Numbered from the stretch's first letter, positions 1 through 13,562 are shown. The stretch is 64,000 nucleotides of DNA from Stomoxys calcitrans (GCF_963082655.1 NC_081552.1:58260561-58324560); one strand, 5' to 3'. Numbers and translations are program-made. Notes: a model not told the origin generated them from the sequence alone.

Positions 1-1974
1 CGGTCTATATGGCAGCTATATCCAAATCTGAACCGATCAGAGCCAAATTGACGAAGGGTATCGAAGGGCCTAACACAACTCACTGTCCCAAATTTCAGCA
101 AAATCGGATAATAAATGTGGCTTTTATGGGCCTAAAACCCTAAATCGGAGGATCGGTCAATATGGCATCTATATCCAAATCTGAACCGATCTGAACCAAA
201 TTGACGAGGGTTATTGAGGGGCCTAACACAACTCACTATCCCGAATTTCATCAAAATCAGATAATAAATGTGGCTTTTATGGGCATAAGACACTAAATCG
301 GAGGATCGATCTATATGGCAGCTACATCCATATCTGAACCGATCTAAGCCATATGGACGAAGGATATTGAGGGGCCTAACACAACTCACTGTCCCGAATT
401 TCATCAAAATCGGATAATAAATGTGGCTTTTATGGGCCTAAGACCCTAAATCGGAGGATCCATCTATATGGCAGCTATATCCAAATCTGAACCGATCAGA
501 GCCAAATTGACGAAGGGTGTCGAAGGGCTTAACACAACTCACTGTCCCAAATTTCAGCAAAATCGGATAATAAATGTGGCTTTTATGGGCCTAAAACCCT
601 AAATCGGAGGATCGGTCTATATGGCAGCTATATCCAAATCTGAACCGATCGGAGCCAAATTGACAAAGGATGTCGAAGGGCCTAACACAACTCACGGTCC
701 CAAATTTCAACAAAATCGGATAATAAATGTGGCTATTATGGGGCTTACACCATTAATCGGAGGATCGATCTATATGGCAGCTATATCCAAATCTGGACCG
801 ATCTGAGCCAAATTAACGAGGGATGTCGATAGGCCTTACACAAATAATTGTCCCCAATTTCATCAAAATCGGATAATAACTGTGGCTTTTACGGGCCGAA
901 GACCCTAAATCGGAGGATCGGTCTATGTGGCAAATCTGGACCGATCTGGGCCAAATTGAAGAAAAATTTCTAAGGGACTTAGACACTATCCCAAATTTCA
1001 GCAAAATCGGATAATAAATGTGGCTTTTATGGGCCTAAGATCCTAGATCGGAGGATCGGTCTATATGGAAGCTATACCCAAATCTCGACCGATCTGGACC
1101 AAATTGATGGAGGATGTCGAAGGGCCTAACACATCTCACTGTCCCAAATTTCAGCAAAATCGGATAATAAATGTGGCTATTATGGGCCTTACACCATAAA
1201 TCGGAGGATCGATCTATATGGCAGCTATATCCAAATCTGGACCGATCTGAGCCAAATTAGCGAGGGATGTCGATGGGCCTTACACAATTAACTGTCCCGA
1301 ATTTCATCAAAATCGGATAATAAATGTGGCTTTTGTGGGCCTAAGACTCTAAACCGGAGGATCGGTCTATATGGCAGCTATATCCAAATCTGAACCGATC
1401 TGGACCAAATTAAAGAAACATGTCAAAGGGCCTAAGACAGCTCACTGTCCCAAATTTCACCGAAATCGGACCATAAATGTGGCTTTTATGGGCCTTAGAC
1501 CCTAAATCGGAGGATCGGTCTATATGGCAGCTATATCCAAATCTGGACCGATCTGAGCCAAATTGACAAAGGATGTCGAAGGGCCTAACACAACGCACTG
1601 TCCCAAATTTTAACAAAATCGGATAATAAATGTGGCTTTTATGGGCCTAAGATCGGTCGGTAAATCGGCGGATCGGTCTATATGGGGGCTATATCATGAT
1701 ATAGTCCGATATAGCCCATCTTCGAACTTAACCTGCTTATGGACAATAAAAGAATCTGTGGAAAATTTCAGCTCAATATCTCTATTTTTAAAGACTGTAG
1801 CGTGATTTCAACAGACAGACGGACAGACGGACGGACATGGCTAGATCGTCTTAGATTTTTACGCTGATCAAGAATATATATATACCTTATAGGGTCGGAA
1901 ATGGATATTTCGATGTATTGCAAACGGAATGACAAAATGAATATACCCCTATCCTTCGGTGGTGGGTATAAAAA
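1..1974 (+). mobile_element. Family A DINE-1/mini-me-like element, 5' end outside window
   Basis: This is an array of about ten 153-bp monomers (unit starts at 1, 154 and 307), each carrying GATCGGTCTATATGGCAGCTATATCC. It is followed by a unique 3' tail with a CAGACGGACAGACGGACGGA tract (about 1803-1836), GATCAAGAATATATATA, and the terminus CTTCGGTGGTGGGTATAAAAA. This layout is that of DINE-1/INE-1/mini-me non-autonomous helentrons. The 5' palindrome lies upstream of the window. The 3' A-run runs directly into a B element that lacks its 5' end. The short open frames across the array are artefacts of a repeat period divisible by three. Confidence 0.8.
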
Positions 1975-2996
1975 GGCTATAAGAAAATATTTGCTCTGCT
2001 ATTAGAGCGAGACCTGGAGACCTGTGTAAAATGTCAGCCAATTCGAATAAGAATTGCGCTCTTTGTGAGCTCAAAAACTAAAATATGGAGATCGATTTAT
2101 ATGGGAGCTGTATCGGGCTATAGACCGATTCAGATCATAATAAATACGTATGTTGATGGTCATGAAAGAATCCGTCGTACAAAATTTCAGGCAAATCTGG
2201 TAATAATTGCGACCTATACAGGCTCAAGAAGTCAAGATCCCAGATCGGTTTATATGGCAGCTATATCAGGTTATGAACCGACTTGTACTTTATTTGACAC
2301 AGTTGTTGAAAGTAACAATAAAAAAACGTCTTGCGAAATTTCAGCCAAATCGGATAGGAATTGCGCCCTCTAGAAGCCCAAGAAGTCAAGTCCCCAGATC
2401 TATTTATATGACAGCTATATCAGGTTATGGACCGATTTGAACCATATTTGGCACAGTTGTTGGATATCATAACAAAATACTACGTGCCAAAATTCATTCA
2501 AATTGGATTAGAATTGCGCCCTCTAGAGGCTCAAGAAGTCAAGACCCAAGCTATATCAGGTTATGGACCGATTTGAACCATACTTGGCACAGTTGTTGGA
2601 TATCATAACAAAACAAGTCGTGCAAAATGTCATTTCAATCGGATAAGAATTGCGCACTCTAGAGGCTCAAGAAGTCAAGACCCAAGATCGGTTTATATGG
2701 CAGCTATATCAAAACATATACCGATACGGCCCATTTACGATACCAACCGACCTACACTAATAAGAAGTATTTGTGCAAAATTTCAAACGGCTAGCTTTAC
2801 TCCTTCGGAAGTTAGCGTGCTTTCGACAGACAGACGGACGGACGGACGGACAGACGGACGGACATGGCTAGATCGACTTAAAATTTCACGACGATCAAGA
2901 ATATATATACTTTATGGGGTCTCAGACGAATATTTCAAGTACAATCAGAATGACGAAATTAGTATACCCCCCATCTTATGGTGGAGGATATAAAAA
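1975..2996 (+). mobile_element. Family B element, 5'-truncated, fused to A element
   Basis: The copy begins abruptly at GGCTATAAGAAAATATTTGCTC, which is an internal position of full-length B elements just after their first ~100 bp. It then has B monomers (GATCGGTTTATATGGCAGC.. with AAGAAGTCAAGACCCAAGATC), a GACGGACGGACA tract (about 2826-2865), and the 3' end TATGGTGGAGGATATAAAAA. It has no 5' palindrome. The same starting point is seen in the tandem copies beginning at 28397 and 58727. Confidence 0.8.
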
Positions 2997-4530
2997 TTAG
3001 GGTAAGGGGAAGTGCAAAATCCATTTAATTTGAGCCCCATATTGCCATGGTCGTTAAATATGAACCATTTGGAGGGTGTTTTGAGACTGGGTGCTGCCAC
3101 CGGCACTTTGTCCTGAAAATAAGATGGTATCAAATTCGTTCTTTACTCCCAAATAACGTTGATTTGAGCTCCATACTGCTATAGTCGGAAATAAAATTCA
3201 GTTTAGGGGGTGATTAGGGCGGACCCCCAAACACTTGGCTCCAAAATTGGATGTCAAATTCGTGTTCTACTCTCAAATACCTTTCATTTGAGTCCTATAT
3301 TTTGCCACAATGGGCCAATTAACCTATTCGCCTTTTTTTAGGATGAAAAGCACTACCTACTCTTGAACGCAAATTTTAATGTCATATTCGTAATCTATTC
3401 CTAAATATCTTTCATTTAAAACCCGTATAGCCATGGTCGGTTGATATGCCAATTTGGGGGTATTTGGGGCTTGGGGCGACCTCCCATTACTTGGACCTAG
3501 TTTTTATGCCATATTTGTAATCTACAGCCGAATACTTTTCATTTGAGTCCCACATTGATAAGAACGTCGAATATATCTGTTTAGAGGAGTTTTGGGGTTG
3601 GGGCGTCCCGCTGGGTACTTGGACCCAAAATTTAATATACAATATTCGTTTTCTAGTCTTCATTTGTGTGCCTATCATTCCACTTTTAGTTGTGGGTGGC
3701 GTTTTTGGGGTAAGAAGGAGGGTCCGCCAACTTCCGATATCTAAAAAGTATATAAAACCTATGTTTCTTTCCACAAAAACCTACATAATTTATGAAAATT
3801 TTTAGAAAATCGGTTTAGACCATTTGGGGCGTTTTTAGGGAGTGGCGTGACTCACAACACTGATTTTGTATGGCAGATTCCTAATCTACTTTTGAATGCT
3901 TTTCATTTGAGTCCCATATTTATATGGACGTTCTGTTTTTAGAAGTTTTGGGGTTGGGGCGACTTCATAGGTACTTGGACCCAATTTTTAATATGAATTT
4001 CGTACTCTGCTCCTGAATACCATTCATTTGATATCCATATTGTCCCTATCAGTCCAAATTTGATTTTGGGTCGTGTTTTTGGGGTAACGGCGGAGGGTCC
4101 GCCCCCTTCCGATATCAATAATTATAAAGACTATTCCTTCTTCCTGACTATATTCGTAATCTACTCCCGAATACCTTTCATTTGAGTCCCATATTGTCAT
4201 GCTCGTTAAATAAACCTATTTTAGGGTGTTCTGGGGTTGGCGGCCCAGCATTACCAAATTTTAGTATAAAATTCGTACTCTACTCCTGATTACCTTTCAT
4301 TTCAGTCCCATATTGTCCTGATCAGTACACTTCTATTTTTGGGCAGTACTTTTGGAGTAAGGGGGAGGTCTGCCCGATATCCAAAAATTACATAACCTAT
4401 GTTTCCTTGTAGCCAAACCGGCACAATCTGTAAAAATTTCAAGGTAATCGGTTCAGTCGTTTTTGAGTCTATACGGAACAAACCGACCAACAAACAAACA
4501 CAAATTCATTCTTATATATAAGAAAAGAAG
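2997..4530 (+). mobile_element. Family C element (CTAGCTGACCCGGG type), 5' part missing
   Basis: The body is degenerate repeats with the phrase TTTGAGTCCCATATTG.CATGGTCG..AAATA and GGGGTGTTTTGGGG, recurring about every 130-230 bp. It ends with AATCGGTTCAGTCGTTTTTGAGTCTATACGGAACAAACC and a CAAACAAACACAAA tail (about 4440-4505). That tail matches the end of the C copies at 23170-23316 and 29373-29470 (the latter reversed). The CTAGCTGACCCGGG end is absent because the B element abuts at 2996. No credible coding frame is present. Confidence 0.7.
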
Positions 4531-4860
4531 ATATATCTAAATATGATCCGATCTGGACCGTATTAGAGTCGAATGAAGGAAGGCTTAAGACAACTCAATG
4601 TTTAAAATTTTAGGTAAATCGGGTATTAAATACGACTTTTATGTTTAGGCCCTAAATCGGCCTTGAGACCCTTTTTCGGAGGATAGGTCTATAAGGCAGC
4701 TATATCTAGATATGGTCTAATTAGGACCATATTCTAGTCGGCTAACAGTGGGCTAAAAAAACTGTCTGTTTAAAATTTTAAAGGAATCAGGTAACAAATG
4801 CGGCTTTTAAGAGCTTTAGACTCTAAATCGCCAGATAGGTCTATACGGCAGTCTGAGACC
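4531..4860 (+). repeat. Degenerate A-like monomers
   Basis: Two or three diverged units contain GATCCGATCTGGACCGTATT, CTAAATCGG and GGTCTATAAGGCAGCTATATC. They resemble family A monomers but are more decayed than the array at 1-1700. No 5' palindrome or 3' terminus is visible. Confidence 0.55.
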
Positions 4861-5755
4861 GAAATTACGATAATAAATTTCAATGAAATGTGTTCTAAAA
4901 CCAAAATTTCAATGAAATTTTTTCTAAAGTAAGGCTATCTTAGGTTAGGTTGAAAAGAGGGTGCAGATATTAATCCGCCCCATGCCACTGTGGACATACA
5001 CCTAAGCTAGTAATCGGCTTGATGTGTGCTCCAAAAACTACAAAGTAACCTCTAAAAAGAAAATTTTAAGTTAGGAATTCCGTGCTATTTACAAAATCTT
5101 TAATTGTTTTCAATACCACTCCCCTAAGTTGTTTTATGTTTGGTATTGTGTCTCCACCTAAGTATCGGTATCTGTTGGACGCGAAAGGCGGGCAGTGGCA
5201 AAGGAAATGCTCCAATGGCTCACATCTTCCCCGCATGCCCTACACATGCTATCATTTGCCGCATCGATTTTACATAAGTGAGCTCGTAGTCCTATGTGTC
5301 CCGTTATAGTACGTTATGATACCAATAGCTATACTGACCTCCATCTTGCTTCCTTTCAGTAATAGCCTCGTCTTCTCACGATCTGGATCCCACCATATGA
5401 TTTCGGCCGTCCTACCGACCGTTTTTAAAGTAAACATTTCATAAATTTTTTTCTAAAGACAAAACATCAATGCAATTTTTCTAAAGACAACTTCAATGAA
5501 ATTTTTCGAAAGCCAAAATTTCAGTGAAATTGTCTCTGAAATCAAAACTTCTATAAACTCTTTAGTAGACAAACTTCAATGAAATTTTTTCTGCAACCAA
5601 AATGTCGATGAAATTTTTTCTTAAGATGAAATTTCAAAGAATTTTTTTTAAGACAATATTTAAATGAAAATTTTTCTTGAGTCCAAATTTCAAGGAAATT
5701 TTTCAAAGACGGAGATTTATAGAATTTTGTTTTATGAAAATTCCAATTATAATTT
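4861..5755. repeat. Degenerate ~30-bp tandem array (TTTCAATGAAATTTTTTCTAAAG)
   Basis: Irregular repeats of AATTTCAATGAAATTTTTTCT alternating with AAAGACAAAA/AACCAAAA occupy 4861-4932 and 5426-5730. The array is split by a LINE fragment at 4933-5425. The units are AT-rich and about 28-35 bp long. I recognise no family; it may be a decayed minisatellite. Confidence 0.6.
4933..5425 (-). pseudogene. LINE ORF2 C-terminal fragment (zinc-binding tail)
   Basis: Read on the minus strand, the DNA encodes, with one frame change, GHIGLRAHLCKI, then CRACGED, then EHFLCHCPPFASNRYRYLG, and ends in TEFLT followed by a stop near 5070. The C-x2-C...H-x4-C cluster followed by FASNR is the C-terminal tail of ORF2 in RNase-H-bearing LINEs of the I/R1/LOA group. 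It lies downstream of RT and RNase H, which are absent here, so the copy is severely 5'-truncated. The remaining ~130 bp on the left is presumed 3' UTR. It interrupts a short-period array and is bordered on both sides by TAAAGTAA, a possible 8-bp target duplication. Confidence 0.7.
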
Positions 5756-5769
5756 TTAACCCCTTTTAA

Positions 5770-6966
5770 CCCCTGTGTGCTCTCATATAGTACCCTAAAA
5801 ATAAAAATTTGGTCTCCAAATTTCGGATGGGGTACCTAGGAGGGCCGCCCCACCCTAAAACCTACCAAACATATATTTACACCAATCACGGCAATGAAGG
5901 TCCCGTGAAAGGTATTTAGGATGAGAAAACGTTTCTGATATCCATTTGTCGAACCAAGTGCTAGGGGTCCACCCCAAGCCACGAACACCCCTAAATCGGA
6001 CATATTTACCGACCATGGCAATATGGGAATCAAATGAAAGGTATTTTCGAGTAGAATACGAATCTGATATCCAAATGTGGGACCACGTTTCTAGGGGTCC
6101 ACCCCTTTCCCAAAACACCCTCCAAACAGGACTTATTTACTGACCATGGGAATATGGGGCTTAAATAAAAGGTATTTGAGTGCAGATTTAGAATCTGACA
6201 TCCAAATATGAGACCAAGTGTTTGGGGGGCTGCCTCTTCCCAAAAACATCCCCCAAAGGGGACACATTTACGGCCATATCCACATGAGGCTCAAATTAAA
6301 GGTATTTGGGAGTAGATCACGTATCTGTTATCAACATTAGGGACCAACTGTCTAGGGGACGTCCAACCACCATAACAACCCCCAAATAGGAGGTATTTGC
6401 TCACCAAGACAATTTGGGTCGGAATGAGAGTGGAACTAAATATTTATAGTTTTTAGGGCCAACACCCCAAACCGGACATATTTGCTGACTTTTGCAATAA
6501 GGAGTTTAAATGAGATTTGAAAACGAATTTGATATCAAATTTTGAGGCCAATGGCAATATGGGGTTCAAATAAATGATATATAGATATATGAGAATACAG
6601 CACGTTGCTGATATATTTTCCGGGCTTAGTGTTTGGGCGACCACTCCCAATCCCTAAAACACCCCTAAATCGGGCATATTTACCGACCACGACAACGTAG
6701 GCCTAAATGAAAAGTATTGGAGCAAGAATTGATACCCATTTTCGGAACCAATTTTCTGGGGGTCTTCCCCTTTCCCAAAATACCCCACACACAGCAATTT
6801 TTTAGTGACCATCGCAATATGGGTCTCAAAAAAAGGTATTTGGGAGTAGAATGCGAATTTGATATCCAAATGATAACCTATTTTGGGGCCATGTGTTTGG
6901 GGGACGCCTCATCTCCTCCTCCTCATCTCCTCTTAAGCCAATGGCAACAATAAATACAAATGATTA
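5770..6966 (-). mobile_element. Family C element, inverted, lacking both ends
   Basis: The opening GTGTGCTCTCATATAGTACC and AATTTGGTCTCC match the tail-proximal part of the full-length C copy near 29600. Degenerate units follow with GACCATGGCAATATGGG, TCAAATGAAAGGTATTT and CCACCCCTTTCCCAAAACA. The right side stops before the CAGCGGAGCGGGCCCGGGTC terminus, next to a mariner MITE. The short frames in it recur in other C copies and are not genes. Confidence 0.7.
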
Positions 6967-6972
6967 CATATA

Positions 6973-7209
6973 TTGGGTTGCCCAAAAAGTAATTGATTTT
7001 TCATATAGTCGGCGTTGACAAATTTTTTCACAGCTTGTGACTCTGCATTGCATTCTTTCTTCTGTCAGTTATCAGCTGTTACTTTTAGCTTGCTTTAGAA
7101 AAAAGGTGAAACAAAAGTATATTTGATTAAAGTTCATTCTAAGTTTTATTAAAAATGCATTTACTTTCTTTTAAAAAATCCGCAATGGGCAAATTTTTGG
7201 GCAACCCAA
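6973..7209 (+). mobile_element. mariner-type MITE, copy 1
   Basis: The terminal inverted repeats are TTGGGTTGCCCAAAAAGTAATTG on the left and a reverse copy ending GGGCAACCCAA on the right, flanked by TA (6971-6972 and 7210-7211). The element is 237 bp and has no coding capacity. The TA target site and TIR type indicate a Tc1/mariner-mobilised MITE. The right TIR is altered relative to copy 2 (AATGGGCAAATTTTT in place of a clean copy). A second copy in opposite orientation lies at 26170-26401. Confidence 0.85.
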
Positions 7210-7211
7210 TA

Positions 7212-7875
7212 TAAAAAATCAACTAAAAGTGTACTAAGTTCAGCCGGGCTGAATCTTGGGAACCCGAGGATTTTGCTAAAAATGTATACAAAATAAATTT
7301 ATTTAAAGGGCATAATTTTATTCTACAATACATACCAAACTTCTGCCAAACCAGCAAAAATTAAAGCTTCTAGGAACCGAAAAAGGACAATCGAGAGACC
7401 GGTTTACATGCAATATCAGGTTATAGACTGATTTGGACCGCGCAATGATTGGAAGTCGTAACAGAAAAAAGCATGCGAAATTTCGGCCAAATCGGACAAA
7501 AATTGCATCTTCCATGGGCTCAAGAAGACAAATCGGGAGATCGGTTTATATGGGAGCTATATCAGGTTATAGACCAATTTGAACCGTACTTGAAACAGTC
7601 GTTGGAAGTCGTAACGGAACACTACGTTATGACTTCCAACAACTATGCCAAGTACGGTCCAAATCGATCTACCGATTTGACATCTTTAGCTCCTTGAAGC
7701 CGCAATTTTTGTGCGATTTACCTAAAACTTTGCGCATTGTGTTTTTTTATGACTTCCAACAACATAATCTATAATCTGGTATAGCACCTTTATAAACCGG
7801 TCTCTAGATTATCCTTATTCTGTTCCTAGAAGCTTTAATTTTTGCTGGTTTGACAAAAGTTTGGAAAAGTTTTGG
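7212..7875. mobile_element. Family D element, fold-back arrangement
   Basis: The 5' palindrome TTCAGCCGGGCTGAA (7239-7253) is followed by GAATCTTGGGAACCCG and AACCAGCAAAAATTAAAGCTTCTAGGAACC (about 7355-7385). D monomers then run plus-oriented to about 7625. From there the sequence turns back: ATGACTTCCAACAACTATGCC..., ending with the reverse of the subterminal block (CCTAGAAGCTTTAATTTTTGCTGG, about 7825-7850). It therefore consists of two inverted D pieces without a 3' terminus. Confidence 0.65.
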
Positions 7876-8155
7876 ATTATAGTTTTGGCCCTATAAAAAG
7901 CCCATTTATTATCCGATTATGTAACGCTTTTCGATATCCGTGTCCTATATGGTTCAGATCGGTTTATATTTGAATATAGCTGGCAAAAAGACCTATATTT
8001 TGTTCTACAAAATTTAACAGTGACTTATGTTTAGTAGGCCACTCAATGACCTGCCGAATTTGGGTGCTTAAGTTATCCAAGTTTTAGCGGATTGTGATGA
8101 AAGTGGGTTTACATATATACCCGAAGTGGTGGAAATCCAAAGTTCGTATGTCGTT
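7876..8155 (-). mobile_element. Family A 5'-end fragment, inverted
   Basis: The stretch TTTATTATCCGATTATG...CGATATCCGTGTCCTATATGGTTCAGATCGG leads into GGTTTACATATATACCCGAAGTGGTGGAAATCCAAAGTTCG. This is the reverse of the A 5' end (compare 11453-11600), except that the palindrome is broken after AAAGTTCG. Confidence 0.6.
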
Positions 8156-8562
8156 TTTTTAATAGCAAAATTTTTCGATTGGATTTTGTACCGTACACCA
8201 CTACTGACGTACAGGGTATTATAACTTAGTGAATTTGTTTGTAACACCCAGAAAGAAGAGAGCAAGACCCATGGATAATTATACCGATCGACCCATAATC
8301 ACTTTCTGATTTGATTTAGCTTTGTCCGTCTGTCTGTCTATCCATGTTTATTTGTGAACAAAGTACAAGTCGCAATTTTCATCCAATCATCTTCAAATTT
8401 GGACCAGGAATTTTCTTTAGCCTAGAGACGAAGCCTTTTGAATGGGCTAAAATTGCATTATAGGTGCATTTCATTGAAATCGGTTCAGATTTAGCTCCCA
8501 TATATGTTCGTTCGATTTGGACTAGTATTGCAATAATTGCGTCATTTGTTAACCGATTCACA

Positions 8563-8612
<50 letters not shown>

Positions 8613-9135
8613 CCCGAATTTTACTTCTGTACTCCCAGTAAGCGCATTTATTGACCAATCTTGCCAAAATTTTGACAATACCTTCCTCGATGACTACCAT
8701 AATACCTAGGAAGTTTGCTCGAAATCGGTTCAGATTCATATAAGGCTCCCAAATATATATTCGTCCGATTTTGAGAAATATTGCAATAAAGTGCTCATTT
8801 CTTCACCGATTCTCTCGTAATTTCGCAGGAGGGATTTTTTTATGACTCTAAGGAATTGCCTACAAATCGGTAGAGATTTCCTCGGTGACTACCAAAAAAT
8901 CTAGGAACTTTGCTCGAAATCGGTTCTGATTTACATATAGCTCCCTTATATATAGGTTCATCAGTTTTTGAGTAATTTGGAATAATGTTGAAATTTGTCA
9001 GCTATTGCAGTTTGAACAAGTTACTCGAAATTTGATAGGGATTATTTACTAATCCATCTGAAAACATTGTATTTATAGGGTAGATGTAGGGTATTATACA
9101 GTCGTTACCGCCTGAATTTTGCCCTTCCTTACTTT
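8156..9135 (+). mobile_element. Family E repeat element
   Basis: It starts with TTGTACCGTACACCACTACTG and contains CCGATCGACCCATAATCACTTTCTGATTTGATTTAGCTTTGTCCGTCTGTCTGTCTATCCATGTTTATTTGTG, then units with GAAATCGGTTCAGATTTA.CTCCCATATAT.TTCGTCCGATTT. It ends GGGTAGATGTAGGGTATTATACAGTCG..CCTGAATTTTGCCCTTCCTTACTT. I recognise this as a widespread fly DINE-like/Helitron-type repeat; the name is not certain. It carries no coding capacity. A TA microsatellite has expanded inside it. Confidence 0.6.
8565..8611. repeat. (AT)n microsatellite
   Basis: An uninterrupted AT dinucleotide tract of about 47 bp inside the E element. The YIYIYI-type open frames across it are artefacts. Confidence 0.97.
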
Positions 9136-9332
9136 TTTTTTCAACTTGCTTTATAAATATTACTGGGTTTGTGTTGGTTTTATTGTTGTTAAATTGGTTA
9201 TTGCACTTATTTTTGTCATCAAGTAAATAGATAGATAGTTTTTAAAATTAAAACAAGTAAGGACGAGCTAAAGTCGGTCGAAGCTGACCTACACCACATT
9301 GAATATGCAAGCTTAAATTTGAAGCAACTTTA
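9136..9332 (+). repeat. AT-rich spacer with a degenerate DINE-type 5' end
   Basis: At 9251-9300 the sequence AACAAGTAAGGACGAGCTAAAGTCGG..GAAGCTGACCTACACCACATT resembles the AACAAGTAAAAGCGTGCTAAGTTCGG start of A/B/D elements. Its palindrome is imperfect and no body follows. The rest is unassigned. Confidence 0.4.
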
Positions 9333-9520
9333 AATTTCGAACCGAACACTGATTTTGGTAATAAAATTCAATGATTTGCAAGCGTTACTCGTTAGTAAGT
9401 CTATTCATGATGAAATGTCAAAGCATACTGAGCATCTTTCTCTTTGACACCATGTCTGAAATCCCACGTGATCTGTCAAATACTAATGCATGAAAATCCT
9501 AACCTCAAAAAAATCACCCT

Positions 9521-9521
<1 letters not shown>
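9333..9521 (-). mobile_element. Solo arm of the palindromic mariner element
   Basis: The sequence from ATTTCGAACCGAACACTG to CAAAAAAATCACCCTT matches the right arm of the element at 18326-18932. That arm is the reverse of the transposase gene's first codons (MNRLTNEQRLQIIEFYYQNQ on the minus strand) plus the TIR. The left arm is absent. The outer end abuts a long TA tract, consistent with a TA target site. Confidence 0.8.
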
Positions 9522-11286
<1,765 letters not shown>

Positions 11287-11452
11287 TTTGAGATAAATTT
11301 AAATAATAATCGCAAAATAAAAACATTTTCAAGGTTTTTAAAAGATTTAATTCGCCCATAAATAATTTTGCCAGTCAGCGATGGCATTTGGTCATATGCC
11401 ATCGCTGACGGGTGAATTTCTGGAAGCAGTAGCGTTCACAAATTTTTCTGAA
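11287..11452. other. Unassigned spacer containing a 13-bp hairpin
   Basis: This is AT-rich sequence that I do not recognise. It holds a perfect inverted repeat, GTCAGCGATGGCA (11374-11386) and TGCCATCGCTGAC (11397-11409), with a 10-base loop. Weaker complementarity continues outward (AATTCGCCC / GGGTGAATT, one mismatch). Confidence 0.6.
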
Positions 11453-13036
11453 AACAAGTAAAAAGGCGTTAAGTTCGGCCGGGCCGAACTTTGGATACCC
11501 ACCACCTCGGGTATATATGTAAACTACCTTTCATCAAAATTCGGTGAAAATTTCATACCTTATGACCCATATCAGTTATATCAAAACATGTTCCGATTTG
11601 GACCAAATGCTAATAAGTACAGTAGCTATATCTAAAAATTAAACGATCTGAACCATATACGACACGGATGTTGAAAAGCCTAACATAAGTTATTTTGTAA
11701 AATTTCAGTGAAATCGGATTGTATATGCGCTTTTTATGGGGCAAAGACTTTAAATCGAGAGATCGGTCTACATGGCAGCTATTATCAAATCTGGATCGAT
11801 CTGGGCAAAATTGAAGAAGGACGTCGAAGAGCCTAACTAAACTCACTGTCTCAAATTTCAGCGACATCGGACAATAAATGGGTCTTTATGGCCCCAAAAC
11901 CTAAAACCTAGATATCGGTCTATTCAGCGACATCGGACAATAAATGGGTCTTTATGGCCCCAAAACCTAAAACCTAGATATCGGTCTATATGGCAGCTAT
12001 ATCTAAATTTGGACCGATCTGTGCGATATTGCAGATGTATGTCAAGGGGCTTAACTTAACTCACTGTCCCAAATTTCGGCGACATCGGACAATAAATGAG
12101 CATTTTATGGGCCCAAAACCTTAAATCAAGAAATCGGTCTATATAGCAGCTATATCCAAATCTGAACCGATCTGGGCAAAATTGAAGAAAGTCGTCGAGG
12201 GGCCTAACGCAACTCACTGTCCCAAATTTCAGCAAAATCGGGTAATAAATGTGGCTTTTATGGGCCTAACACCATAGAGCGGAAGATCGGTCTATATGAC
12301 AGCTATATCCAAATCTGAACCGATCTGAGCCAAATTGACAAAGGATGTCGAAGGGCCTAACACAACTCACTGTCCCAAATTTCAGCAAAATCAGGTAATA
12401 AATGTGGCTTTTATGGGTCTAACACCATAAATCGAGGATCGGTCTATATGGCAGCTATATCCAAATCTGAACCGATCTGGGCCAAATTGACACAGGATGT
12501 CGAAGGGCCTAACACAACTCACTGTCCTGATTTTCAGCGGAATCGGCAAAAAAATGTGGCTTTTATGGCCCTTAGACCCTAAATCGGAGGGTCGGTCTAT
12601 ATGGCAGCTATATCCAAATCTGGACCGATCTGAGCCAAATTGACAAAGGATGTCGAAGGGCCTAACAAAACTCACTGTCCCAAATTTCAGCAAAATCGGA
12701 TAATAAATGTGGCTTTTATGGGCCTAAGACCCTAAATCGGCGGATCGGTCTATATGGGGGCTATATGAAGATATAGTCCGATATAGCCCATCTTCGAACT
12801 TAACCTGCTTATGGACAAAAAAAGAATCTGTGAAAAATTTCAGCTCAATATCTCAATTTTTAAAGACTGTAGCGTGATTTCAACAGACAGACGGACAGAC
12901 ATGTCTAGATCGTCTTAGATTTTTACGCTGATCAAGAATATATATACTTTATAGGGTCGGAAATGGATATTTCGATGTGTTGCAAACGGAATGACAAAAT
13001 GAATATACCCCCATCCTTCGGTGGTGGGTATAAAAA
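11453..13036 (+). mobile_element. Family A element, full-length
   Basis: It starts AACAAGTAAAAAGGCGTTAAG. Its 5' palindrome has arms AAGTTCGGCC and GGCCGAACTT around a single G (11471-11491), followed by TACCCACCACCTCGGGTATATATG. The body is 153-bp-class monomers with one local duplication (11875-11990, the phrase TTCAGCGACATCGGACAATAAATG twice). The 3' part has CAGACAGACGGACAGACATG, AAGAATATATATACTTTATAGG and CTTCGGTGGTGGGTATAAAAA. The 5' TACCCACCACC and 3' GGTGGTGGGTA are complementary, as in helentron subterminal inverted repeats. There is no protein-coding capacity. Confidence 0.85.
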
Positions 13037-13562
13037 TTGGAAATATCTTATCTATTTAACAGTTACAAAAGGATTTTGAAAAATTTTCGATTTGGATAAA
13101 AGTGGGTTGGGCCCGAGACCTTAAATCAGCAGATCTGTCTAAATGACAGGTGTATCTAATATGGCCCGATTTGAACCATATTTAGAACGAATGTCGGGAA
13201 TTTTAATACAAATTACTGTATCAAATTCCATTGCAATCGGATCAGAAACCCTTTAAAGACGGTTTTAGACCCAATATCAGCAGATCTGTCTATAGAGCAG
13301 CTATATCCAAATATGGTCCGATCTAGACCATATTCGGATGACGGAAGGCTTTTCAGCTCAATATATTAATTCTTGAAGGCTGTAACGTGATAACAACTGG
13401 CGGACGGGCAGACACACGGACATCGCTAAATCGCCTTAGAATTTTACGACGATCAATAATAAACATACTTTGTAGGGTCGGAAATGGATATTTCTATGTG
13501 TTGCAAACGGAATGACTAAATGAATTTACCCTCTATCCTATTGTGGTGGCTATAAAAAACAC
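13037..13562 (+). mobile_element. A-related element fragment
   Basis: Diverged monomers (AAATCAGCAGATCTGTCTA, GCAGCTATATCCAAATATGGTCCGATC) are followed by a complete-looking 3' tail: GGACGGGCAGACACACGGACATCGCTAAATCG, GATCAATAATAAACATAC, and TATTGTGGTGGCTATAAAAAA. No 5' end is visible. It is older than the adjoining A element, judging from divergence. Confidence 0.65.

Noticed and set aside
1..1700. 153-bp array considered as a centromeric satellite
   Set aside because: The monomers are bounded by a unique 3' tail and, in sister copies, by a 5' palindrome, so they are the internal repeats of transposable elements rather than a free satellite.
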